Assembly (NCBI RefSeq): GCF_020216885.1
Contig: NZ_JAIWON010000085.1
Coordinates: 1-13,244, forward strand
Direction: 5' to 3'
Source: Zymomonas sp.
GTDB lineage: Bacteria > Pseudomonadota > Alphaproteobacteria > Sphingomonadales > Sphingomonadaceae
DNA length: 13,244 nucleotides
Of the stretch, positions 7,064 through 13,244 are shown in pieces. Under the pieces are notes generated by a model. That model ran no database searches and was not told the DNA's origin. It saw only the letters and a program-made list of their open reading frames with translations. The position numbers and the translations under genes are program-made. Position 1 is the stretch's first letter, and every line of letters starts with the position of its first letter.

Positions 7064-8153
7064 GATAGTTGCTCTACCGCCCCTTATGGTGGCAGAAAAG
7101 CCCCCTATGGCATTAGTTTTAGGTCTTGAGTCGAGTTGCGACGAAACAGCAGTCGCATTGGTTGATAATGATGGTAATATTATTTCCAGTCATTTGGCAA
7201 CACAAGAAATTTTACATCGCCCTTATGGCGGTGTAGTTCCAGAAATTGCGGCAAGAGCCCATGTCGAGCGTCTAGAGCCGTTAGTACGAAAGGTTTTAAA
7301 TGAATCAGGAAAAAATTTATCAGAAATAGATGCCATTGCAGCAACTGCGGGACCAGGCTTGATTGGTGGCGTTATGGTTGGTTTTGTAACAGGGAAAGCG
7401 CTTTCTCTTGCCTGTAAAAAACCACTGATTGCTATTAATCACCTAGAAGGTCACGCCTTAACTCCTCGTTTAGCAGACAAAACTCTGTCTTTTCCTTATC
7501 TATTATTGCTTATCTCTGGCGGTCATTGCCAAATTCTACTGGTTAAAAATGTGGGCGAGTATCGCCGCCTAGCAACAACAATTGATGACGCTGGTGGTGA
7601 AGCCTTTGACAAAACGGCTAAAATTTTAGGATTGGGCTTTCCTGGAGGCCCAGCTGTAGAAAGAGAAGCTTTGAATGGCGATGCAACAGCCGTCCCCCTA
7701 CCTAGGCCATTAATTAAAAGCAAAGAACCTCATTTCTCTTTTGCAGGACTTAAAACTGCGGTTTTAAGAGCATATCAATCTGGTATTTATAAAAGAGAAG
7801 ATATTGCAGCGTCATTCCAACAGGCTGTTATTGATTGCTTAGTCAATCGTAGCGAAAAAGCTCTCAAAAAACTTGAAGGCGAAAATATTCAAATCAACGC
7901 CTTTGTTATTGCTGGAGGTATGGCTGCGAATCAAGCGATTCGTCCTGCCCTTACGGCTCTAGCAAAAGCACATAATTTGCCTTTGATTGCACCACCGCCT
8001 TCGCTATGCACTGACAATGGTGCTATGATCGCATGGGCAGGCGTCGAACGGTTTCGTCTAGGAATGATTGATAATCTTGAGAGTCCAGCGCGAGCAAGAT
8101 GGCCATTAGATCCTCATGCTGAAAAAGCACGCGGTGCCGGAGTAAAAGCGTAG
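7062..8153 (+). CDS. tsaD: tRNA N6-adenosine threonylcarbamoyltransferase TsaD (Gcp/YgjD)
   Basis: Transfers threonylcarbamoyl from its adenylate to A37 of ANN-decoding tRNAs (t6A), working with TsaB and TsaE. Seen: GLESSCDETAVALVD, GGVVPEIAARAHVE, the metal-binding NHLEGHALTP (His112 and His116 if counted from the Met at 7107, matching the E. coli positions), GGEAFDKTAKILGLGFPGG, FSFAGLKTAV, AGGMAANQAIR and CTDNGAMIAWAG. The ASKHA-fold enzyme is complete. Three starts are possible: ATG 7062 (363 residues) with AAGGA six bases upstream, ATG 7086 (355) and ATG 7107 (348, opening MALVLGLESS as in most homologues), the latter two with weak sites. I chose 7062 for its ribosome site; the frame is open further upstream inside hemC, but that part is antisense to hemC and is not expected to be coding. 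gpsA begins immediately after its stop. Confidence 0.95.
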   Translation: MIVALPPLMVAEKPPMALVLGLESSCDETAVALVDNDGNIISSHLATQEILHRPYGGVVPEIAARAHVERLEPLVRKVLNESGKNLSEIDAIAATAGPGLIGGVMVGFVTGKALSLACKKPLIAINHLEGHALTPRLADKTLSFPYLLLLISGGHCQILLVKNVGEYRRLATTIDDAGGEAFDKTAKILGLGFPGGPAVEREALNGDATAVPLPRPLIKSKEPHFSFAGLKTAVLRAYQSGIYKREDIAASFQQAVIDCLVNRSEKALKKLEGENIQINAFVIAGGMAANQAIRPALTALAKAHNLPLIAPPPSLCTDNGAMIAWAGVERFRLGMIDNLESPARARWPLDPHAEKARGAGVKA

Positions 8154-9176
8154 ATGCCTGTTCTTGAAGAAAATAAAACCGCCGATCATTTTCATCATAT
8201 CGGTGTCTTAGGTGCGGGGTCATGGGGAACGGCGTTGGCTGCCGTAGCCAGTTATAAAGGTGCCGTCACTTTATGGGGCAGAAAAAGAGAAATTATTGAT
8301 GCCATTAATCAGAGACACATCAATGCTGATTATTTGCCTGATATTATTCTGCCCAGAACTATTCATGCAACAGATGAATTACATGATCTAAGTTCAGCAT
8401 CTGCTTTATTGATAGCCATTCCAGCCCAAAAAATGAGATCTGTTTTAAGACAGATTCCCAATGACAGTCGCCCATTAATTTTATGTGCAAAAGGAATAGA
8501 AGCAGAATCTGGCCTATTGATGTCTCAGTTAGCGGCCGATATTTTCCCTCACCGTCCTATTGCAGTTTTATCTGGGCCAACATTTGCAAGTGAAGTAGCA
8601 CGCCATTTACCGACAGCCGTGACTTTAGCAGCCAAAGAGAAAGATATAAGAACAGCTTTAATGCAAAGATTAGCCATTCCAACATTTCGTCCTTATGCAT
8701 CGTCTGACGTGATTGGTGCAGATGTTGGAGGTGCTGTCAAAAATGTATTAGCGATTGCCTGTGGCGTGGTTGCAGGTGCAAAACTTGGCAATAATGCCCG
8801 TGCTGCCGTTATTAGTCGCGGTTTTGCAGAAATGAACCGCTTTGGTATTGCATTGGGTGCAAAAGAAGAAACTTTAACGGGATTATCCGGTTTAGGAGAT
8901 CTTGTCCTTACCTGCTCGTCGGAATTGTCTCGTAACTTCACTTTTGGGAAAAAGCTTGGTGAAGGCTATAGCTACGAAGAACAGCAAAAGAAAAGAGCAG
9001 TTACGACAGAAGGCGTTTTCACAGCACCTGTCTTACAAAGAGTAGCTAATAAGCTAGAAGTAGAGATGCCGTTGGTTTCAGCTATTTGTGATTTGATTGA
9101 AGGTGAATCTGTCAATTCAGTCTTAGAGAGATTGTTATCCCGCCCGCTCAAGGGAGAATACAGTTTTTCAGTCTAG
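8154..9176 (+). CDS. gpsA: Glycerol-3-phosphate dehydrogenase [NAD(P)+] (GpsA)
   Basis: Cytosolic enzyme reducing dihydroxyacetone phosphate to sn-glycerol-3-phosphate, the backbone for phospholipids. The product is 340 residues, standard length. Seen: an N-terminal Rossmann loop GVLGAGSWGTALA (17-29), WGRK after the second strand, LLIAIPAQ, CAKGIE, LSGPTFASEVA (139-149), catalytic Lys196 in VGGAVKNVLA, ARAAVISRGFAEM, and GLSGLGDLVLTCSSELSRN with the substrate-binding Arg-Asn. The start ATG 8154-8156 abuts the tsaD stop (TAGATG); GGAG at 8139-8142 lies 11 bases upstream, so translation is probably coupled. Pairing of tsaD with gpsA is a common arrangement in alphaproteobacteria. It converges on infC. 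Confidence 0.97.
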   Translation: MPVLEENKTADHFHHIGVLGAGSWGTALAAVASYKGAVTLWGRKREIIDAINQRHINADYLPDIILPRTIHATDELHDLSSASALLIAIPAQKMRSVLRQIPNDSRPLILCAKGIEAESGLLMSQLAADIFPHRPIAVLSGPTFASEVARHLPTAVTLAAKEKDIRTALMQRLAIPTFRPYASSDVIGADVGGAVKNVLAIACGVVAGAKLGNNARAAVISRGFAEMNRFGIALGAKEETLTGLSGLGDLVLTCSSELSRNFTFGKKLGEGYSYEEQQKKRAVTTEGVFTAPVLQRVANKLEVEMPLVSAICDLIEGESVNSVLERLLSRPLKGEYSFSV

Positions 9177-9210
9177 ATTATATTAAGACACATCCAACAA
9201 ATTATCTGGA

Positions 9211-9246
9211 TAGCGCGTGACGCGGCATAATACCGCGTCATCGCTA
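9211..9246. terminator. Stem-loop between convergent gpsA and infC (probable bidirectional terminator)
   Basis: TGACGCGG (9218-9225) pairs perfectly with CCGCGTCA (9233-9240) around a 7-base loop, and TAGCG (9211-9215) pairs with CGCTA (9242-9246) across a small internal loop, giving 13 pairs in all. It occupies the 77-base gap between the two gene ends. Neither side has a T-run, so it is not a textbook intrinsic terminator; it may act with Rho or protect 3' ends of both messages. Confidence 0.5.
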
Positions 9247-9253
9247 AGCAATA

Positions 9254-9805
9254 TTACTTCGGAGCTACGACCATCAGCATCTGACGTCCCTCCATGCGAG
9301 GATGTTGCTCTACCTTCGCAATTTCTTGAGTATCAGCCTGAACACGCTGCATCACTTGCATACCAAGCTGACCATGAGCCATTTCACGACCACGGAAACG
9401 TAAAGTCACCTTAACTTTGTCACCATCTTCCAAGAACTGGACAATCTTTTTCATCTTGGTGTCATAATCATGCTGGTCAATATTTGGCCGAAGCTTGATT
9501 TCTTTAATTTCCTGTGTTTTCTGGGTCTTTCTGGCAAGATTAGCCTTTTTCTGGGCTTCATACTTGTATTTGCCAACATCCAGAAATTTGGCAACAGGCG
9601 GATCAGCATTCGGAGAGACTTCGACTAAATCAAGGCCTACTTCTTGTGCTTGCTCCATGGCCTGACGCGTGTACATGACGCCAAGATTTTCACCATTTTC
9701 ATCAATGACACGGACACGGGGACTTTGTATGAACTCATTGTAGCGTGGGCCACTCATCGGCATAGCTGCCTGTCCATGAGGGCGCCTCATCATCGGCGGA
9801 CGTAT
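9254..9805 (-). CDS. infC: Translation initiation factor IF-3, starting at AUA
   Basis: Binds the 30S subunit, prevents premature 50S joining and rejects wrong start codons and initiator tRNAs. The product is 183 residues from the proposed start. Seen: the N-domain [22 protein letters not shown] with [20 protein letters not shown] and [20 protein letters not shown]; a lysine-rich linker ([20 protein letters not shown]); the C-domain [34 protein letters not shown] and a C-terminal [10 protein letters not shown]. The usual ATG (9791-9793) lies 20 bases from the only good ribosome site, AGGAG at 9814-9818. An in-frame ATA at 9803-9805 is exactly eight bases from it and gives the N terminus [12 protein letters not shown]. 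Rare AUU/AUA starts are the hallmark of infC, allowing IF3 to limit its own synthesis. Here infC stands apart from rpmI-rplT, downstream of mutS by 99 bases. Confidence 0.95.
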   Translation of the reverse strand: MRPPMMRRPHGQAAMPMSGPRYNEFIQSPRVRVIDENGENLGVMYTRQAMEQAQEVGLDLVEVSPNADPPVAKFLDVGKYKYEAQKKANLARKTQKTQEIKEIKLRPNIDQHDYDTKMKKIVQFLEDGDKVKVTLRFRGREMAHGQLGMQVMQRVQADTQEIAKVEQHPRMEGRQMLMVVAPK

Positions 9806-9818
9806 AGCGGATTCTCCT
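9803..9818 (-). promoter_or_regulatory. infC ribosome site with AUA start codon (autoregulatory initiation site)
   Basis: On the minus strand AGGAG (9814-9818), eight bases, then ATA (9803-9805) in frame with infC. Codons between the ATA and the first ATG are CGT CCG CCG. The spacing is optimal for the ATA and too long for the ATG at 9793. IF3 acts against non-canonical starts, so a rare start codon here creates negative feedback on its own translation, as established for the AUU start of E. coli infC. Application to this gene is inference. Confidence 0.75.
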
Positions 9819-9904
9819 GTTATTATTATGACGCATTAAGCCTCAAACAACTCTCACTTATTCCAAAAAATTATTGAGAAAAAGTCAGAGAATATATTTT
9901 TCTT

Positions 9905-12580
9905 TTACATCACCTTATCCTTCGCTGCCAGTTCTTTCAGCCGATAGATAACATCCAATGCTTGGCGCGGAGTAAGAGCGTCGGCATCTAATTCTGAAAC
10001 AGCATCATAAAGTGGATCATTCTGCGATAAAACAGTTTGAAAAGCCTGCACCCCAAAAAGAGGTAAATCAGAAAGATGAGCTGAAGAATCGTTATTTTTA
10101 CCGGAAGAATTTTCTAATTGAGCAAGAACCTCACTTGCCCGTTTTAAAACAACGGGTGGCAGTCCTGCCAAACGAGCAACTTCGATACCATAGCTTCTAT
10201 CTGCGGCACCTTCTGCCATTTCATGCAGCAAAACCAGATCACCCTGCCACTCTTTGGCGCAGACATGGTGAAGCGACAAAGTAGGAAGACGCGAGGTCAG
10301 TTGCGTTAGCTCGTGATAGTGAGTCGCGAATAGACAACGACATGCATTAATATCATGTACAGCTTCAACAACGGCCCAAGCGATAGCCAGTCCATCATAG
10401 GTTGAGGTCCCCCTGCCAACCTCATCAAGAATCACAAAACTACGATTGGTTGCCTGAGACAAGATGGCTGCAGTTTCTACCATTTCAACCATAAAGGTTG
10501 AACGCCCTCGCGCTAAATTATCTGAAGCCCCAACTCGACTAAAAAGACGATCAACTAAACCGATACGCGCTTTTTCTGCCGGAACAAAACTACCAGTCTG
10601 TGCTAAAATAGCTAAAAGAGCATTTTGGCGCAGAAAGGTGGATTTACCTCCCATATTTGGACCGGTTACTAACCACAAACGGTTTTTTGGATCTAAATTA
10701 GTATTATTGGCAACAAAGCGCTCACCTGATTTTTCTAAAGCATTCTCGACAACAGGATGACGACCTTGGATAACATCAAAACAGCAAGAATCGTCAACCT
10801 CTGGCCTTGTCCAATTTTTTTGGACAGCGCAATCTGCAAATCCTGTTGAAACATCAAGGCGCGCTAAGGCGTCCGCACACGCCGCTATATTGTCACGTTT
10901 TTCTAAAGTGGTTTCAATTAAACGCGCAAGATGCTTGCTTTCAATTGCAATCGCCTGAACGCCTGCCTGTGTCGCTCTTATTGCCTGTTCATGAAGCTCT
11001 GACGCGTTAAAACGTACAACGCCGGCCAAAGTTTGACGATGCGTAAAGCCAGAATTCGCCTGCATTAAAGCATCAGCATGTCTGGAAGGTACCTCAATAT
11101 GATAACCCAGCACATTATTATGACGGATTTTTAACGTATTGATACCTGTCTTTTCTCGATAGGTGGCCTCTAAGGCCGCAATGGCACGTCTACTTTCTCC
11201 ACCCATTGAGCGCAATTCATCTAAAGCATGATCGTAACCTTTGGCGATAAAGCCACCTTGTGTAGCATCAATGGGAGGCTGTTCGATTAAAGCCCGCTCT
11301 AGAAGATCAACCAGAGATCCATGCCCACGAAAATCAGGAAGAATCTGCTCCAGAAGCGCAGGTTTATGTTCAAGAGAGAATAATTTTTCATAAAGAATAA
11401 AAGCCTGTTTCAAACCATCTCTTAACAGACTTAAATCACGTGGAGTTCCCCGACCGGCGACTAAACGCCCAAGAACTCGGGCTAAATCGGGAGATCCTTT
11501 TAAAAGGTCCCGAACGTCCTCTCGTAACAATGTATCATAAAAAAAGAATTCAACAAGGTCGAGTCGCTTATGAATAACATCAATATCCATAAGTGGCGCA
11601 CCAAGATCCGCTGTCAGAAGGCGTGCCCCAGCTCCCGTAACGGTATGATCAATAGAAGAGACTAAACTACCATCCCTCCGGCCTTCTGTTGAGACAGTTA
11701 GTTCAAGACTAGACCGAGTAGCTGCATCAATCAACATATGGTCAGCATAAGCCCGCCGAACAGGCTGCTGCAAAAATGGTAGTTTACCCTGCCCTGCACG
11801 GTCCAGCCATGCCAATAAACCATCAATTGCAGCAAGCTCGGCACGAGAAAAAATTCCAAAACCATCAAGTGTTGAAATCTTGAAGAGTGATTTTAGTCGA
11901 GCTTCTCCATGTGGACTATTGAAGCACTCATTACTTAACGCAACAGCTTGAGGAATCCGATTTTTATAAGCTTCCTGCTGAATTAAGGATTCTGGAGCAA
12001 TAACTTCAGCCGCTGAAAGCCGAGCTAACTCAGAATCGAGACGGCCTTCTGACAAAGTAATGGTTTCAAAACGGCCTGTCGAAATATCAGCTGCAGCTAG
12101 CCCAAAATCACTACCAGCACGAGCGACCGCAACCAACCAGTTTGCAGCACGAGAATCTAGCAAAGCTTCTTCTGTTAAAGTACCTGCCGTTACGACACGG
12201 ATAATCGCTCTTTTTACGAGAGCTTTTGATCCACCTCGTTTTTTTGCTTCTGCTGGCGTTTCAACCTGATCAGCAATTGCAACGCGGCAGCCGGCTTTTA
12301 TCAGGCGTGCAAGATAAGATTCCGCTGCATGAATAGGAACACCACACATCGGAATCGATTCTTCGATATGAGTGCCTCGGCTAGTAAGGGCAATGTCAAG
12401 GATTGCTGAAGCCTTCTTAGCATCATCAAAAAAGAGTTCGAAAAAATCCCCCATACGATAAAAGAGCAAACAATCTTGAGCTTGCGCTTTCAGCTCGTAA
12501 TATTGCTCCATCATCGGTGTTACATTCCGCGATTTTGAAGCAGAGGTATTTTTGGCGGCTTTAGTCTTTTTGACAGTCAC
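9905..12580 (-). CDS. mutS: DNA mismatch repair protein MutS
   Basis: Recognises base mismatches and small loops in new DNA and recruits MutL, using ATP. The product is 891 residues, slightly longer than E. coli MutS (853), partly from a basic N-terminal extension of about 22 residues common in alphaproteobacteria. Seen in order: the mismatch-binding loop FYRMGDFFE (Phe46 and Glu48 are the F-x-E pair), MCGVPIHAAESYLARLI, the core and clamp region with GYHIEVPS (about 492-499), Walker A GPNMGGKS (640-647), STFMVEM, Walker B VILDE (716-720), FATHYHEL (751-758) and GAADRSYGIEVARLAGLP (791-808). After the ATPase comes DLPLFG (838-843), resembling a beta-clamp binding motif, and LTPRQALDVIYRLKEL, the tetramerisation helices. 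The start is GTG at 12578-12580, since a TGA lies seven codons upstream and the next in-frame ATGs are at codons 23 and 24; its ribosome site is weak. infC follows after 99 bases. Confidence 0.97.
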   Translation of the reverse strand: MTVKKTKAAKNTSASKSRNVTPMMEQYYELKAQAQDCLLFYRMGDFFELFFDDAKKASAILDIALTSRGTHIEESIPMCGVPIHAAESYLARLIKAGCRVAIADQVETPAEAKKRGGSKALVKRAIIRVVTAGTLTEEALLDSRAANWLVAVARAGSDFGLAAADISTGRFETITLSEGRLDSELARLSAAEVIAPESLIQQEAYKNRIPQAVALSNECFNSPHGEARLKSLFKISTLDGFGIFSRAELAAIDGLLAWLDRAGQGKLPFLQQPVRRAYADHMLIDAATRSSLELTVSTEGRRDGSLVSSIDHTVTGAGARLLTADLGAPLMDIDVIHKRLDLVEFFFYDTLLREDVRDLLKGSPDLARVLGRLVAGRGTPRDLSLLRDGLKQAFILYEKLFSLEHKPALLEQILPDFRGHGSLVDLLERALIEQPPIDATQGGFIAKGYDHALDELRSMGGESRRAIAALEATYREKTGINTLKIRHNNVLGYHIEVPSRHADALMQANSGFTHRQTLAGVVRFNASELHEQAIRATQAGVQAIAIESKHLARLIETTLEKRDNIAACADALARLDVSTGFADCAVQKNWTRPEVDDSCCFDVIQGRHPVVENALEKSGERFVANNTNLDPKNRLWLVTGPNMGGKSTFLRQNALLAILAQTGSFVPAEKARIGLVDRLFSRVGASDNLARGRSTFMVEMVETAAILSQATNRSFVILDEVGRGTSTYDGLAIAWAVVEAVHDINACRCLFATHYHELTQLTSRLPTLSLHHVCAKEWQGDLVLLHEMAEGAADRSYGIEVARLAGLPPVVLKRASEVLAQLENSSGKNNDSSAHLSDLPLFGVQAFQTVLSQNDPLYDAVSELDADALTPRQALDVIYRLKELAAKDKVM

Positions 12581-12641
12581 GATTACCAGATTTAATTTTC
12601 AAAAAACGAACAGCAAAATATTGGAATAAAATTACCTATTT

Positions 12642-13136
12642 TTAAGGTGTCGTACCACCAGGACCAGCACCGACAGGTGTCATCCCTGCCATACCACCAA
12701 CAGCCGCTACGTTATTAAATAGCTCAGCAAAGAAACCACGATGGGTACTGAGGGTTACAGTTTGGTCTCTGATTGGATGAATATGGGAAACATGTTCAAG
12801 CCCCATAGTCTCAACACGAGAAACATTCCCTCTTGGATCAAAATGAACAGCTAAAACATTTTGTTTGTAAGCTTTCGGCAAAGAGAAAACGAGTTGTTTT
12901 GTATCAGTGCTAATATAATACCATACGTTAGGATCGAACTCGCCTGCCAAAGTCGGGCGTCCTAAAGTTTTTTCAACAGATTGCCGGTTGTCCACACCGG
13001 GGGAAACAGACTGAACCATGGCTTTATCGACCATATATCCACGATGGTCTCTTATTCTTGTGCATCCGACAGACAAGCCGGCCAGCATAAGAAGTATGCC
13101 TGCTTTGCCTTTTTTTCCCAACCGGTTAATGGTCAT
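12642..13136 (-). CDS. bamE: BamE/OmlA (SmpA) family outer-membrane lipoprotein
   Basis: BamE-type lipoproteins are part of the BAM complex that inserts beta-barrel proteins into the outer membrane. The product is 164 residues, longer than E. coli BamE (113) but normal for alphaproteobacterial OmlA. Seen: a lipoprotein signal, basic KKGK followed by hydrophobic AGILLMLAGLSVG and Cys25 as the lipidated residue. Next is the fold's core: VSPGVDNRQSVEKTLGRPT, VWYYISTDTK, and VLAVHFDPRGNVSRVETM with the beta-strand pattern of the SmpA/OmlA domain. The tail (about 140-164) is rich in Gly, Met and Pro and looks unstructured. The lipobox is slightly unusual, with Ser rather than Leu/Val/Ile at -3. 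The start ATG 13134-13136 has GGAG about 13 bases upstream, a rather long spacing. mutS follows after 61 bases on the same strand. Confidence 0.88.
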   Translation of the reverse strand: MTINRLGKKGKAGILLMLAGLSVGCTRIRDHRGYMVDKAMVQSVSPGVDNRQSVEKTLGRPTLAGEFDPNVWYYISTDTKQLVFSLPKAYKQNVLAVHFDPRGNVSRVETMGLEHVSHIHPIRDQTVTLSTHRGFFAELFNNVAAVGGMAGMTPVGAGPGGTTP

Positions 13137-13244
13137 ATTGAGATATGTACTCCGTAGGCCTTTGTTTCAAAGTAAAGGCTATCAGCAAAATATATGAAAA
13201 ATCCAATCAATCCTCTTCATGGGAAGCTATGATTGAACTATATT

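Noticed and set aside
9806..9904. Promoter for infC in the mutS-infC gap
   Set aside because: TTGTTT and TAATAA 16 bases apart are present, but transcription would begin at or within the ribosome site; infC may be co-transcribed with mutS.
13158..13179. Inverted repeat GCCTTT/AAAGGC upstream of bamE
   Set aside because: Six base pairs around a 10-base loop in AT-rich DNA are expected by chance; no T-tract, and no promoter it clearly overlaps.
13229..13244. Possible start of a divergent plus-strand gene (ATG with GGGA four bases upstream)
   Set aside because: Only five codons are visible before the window ends; too little to support a gene.
1..13244. CRISPR arrays, transposons, prophage, toxin-antitoxin or defence genes
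   Set aside because: No regularly spaced repeats, no transposase or integrase motifs and no unexplained long reading frames; nearly all DNA is accounted for by housekeeping genes.

Overview
The window reads as an ordinary, gene-dense stretch of housekeeping chromosome from an alphaproteobacterium. The best fit is Sphingomonadales, and because the DNA is AT-leaning (GC clearly under 50% by eye, not computed) a Zymomonas-like organism is more likely than a high-GC sphingomonad. The clues are the alphaproteobacterial form of several proteins (MutS with an N-terminal extension, BamE/OmlA with a long tail), the hemC-hemD-Mic60-like order with tsaD-gpsA diverging from hemC, and the rpmF-plsX-fabH block. 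This assignment is inference from gene content; no database was searched.

Layout. Positions 1-983 (minus): yajC followed by the 5' part of secD, the accessory SecDF-YajC complex of Sec export; secD runs off the left edge. 1225-1301 (plus): tRNA-Pro(GGG) with a good promoter just upstream. 1302-1793: AT-rich DNA with no gene. 1794-4071 (minus): rpmF-plsX-fabH (ribosomal protein L32, phospholipid and fatty-acid initiation enzymes), tightly packed, with a terminator after fabH. 4242-7063 (minus): hemC, hemD and a membrane-anchored mitofilin/Mic60-like protein. 7062-9176 (plus): tsaD (tRNA t6A synthesis) and gpsA (glycerol-3-phosphate formation), abutting stop to start. 9177-9253: a long stem-loop between the convergent gpsA and infC. 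9254-12580 (minus): infC, which appears to start at AUA, and mutS, which starts at GTG. 12642-13136 (minus): a BamE/OmlA-type outer-membrane lipoprotein.

Functional links. plsX, fabH and gpsA all feed membrane lipid synthesis (acyl-phosphate, the first condensation, and the glycerol-3-phosphate backbone). SecD/YajC and BamE serve envelope protein export and outer-membrane assembly. HemC and HemD are consecutive steps of tetrapyrrole synthesis and share a transcription unit with the Mic60-like membrane-shaping protein. L32, IF3, TsaD and tRNA-Pro belong to translation.

No mobile element, CRISPR array, prophage, toxin-antitoxin or defence system is visible, and I found no convincing undescribed system. 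The points most worth a second look are the AUA start of infC, the shared CATG start site of hemC and tsaD, the Mic60-like gene in the hem operon, and the gene-free tract beside tRNA-Pro where the fabH operon ends.
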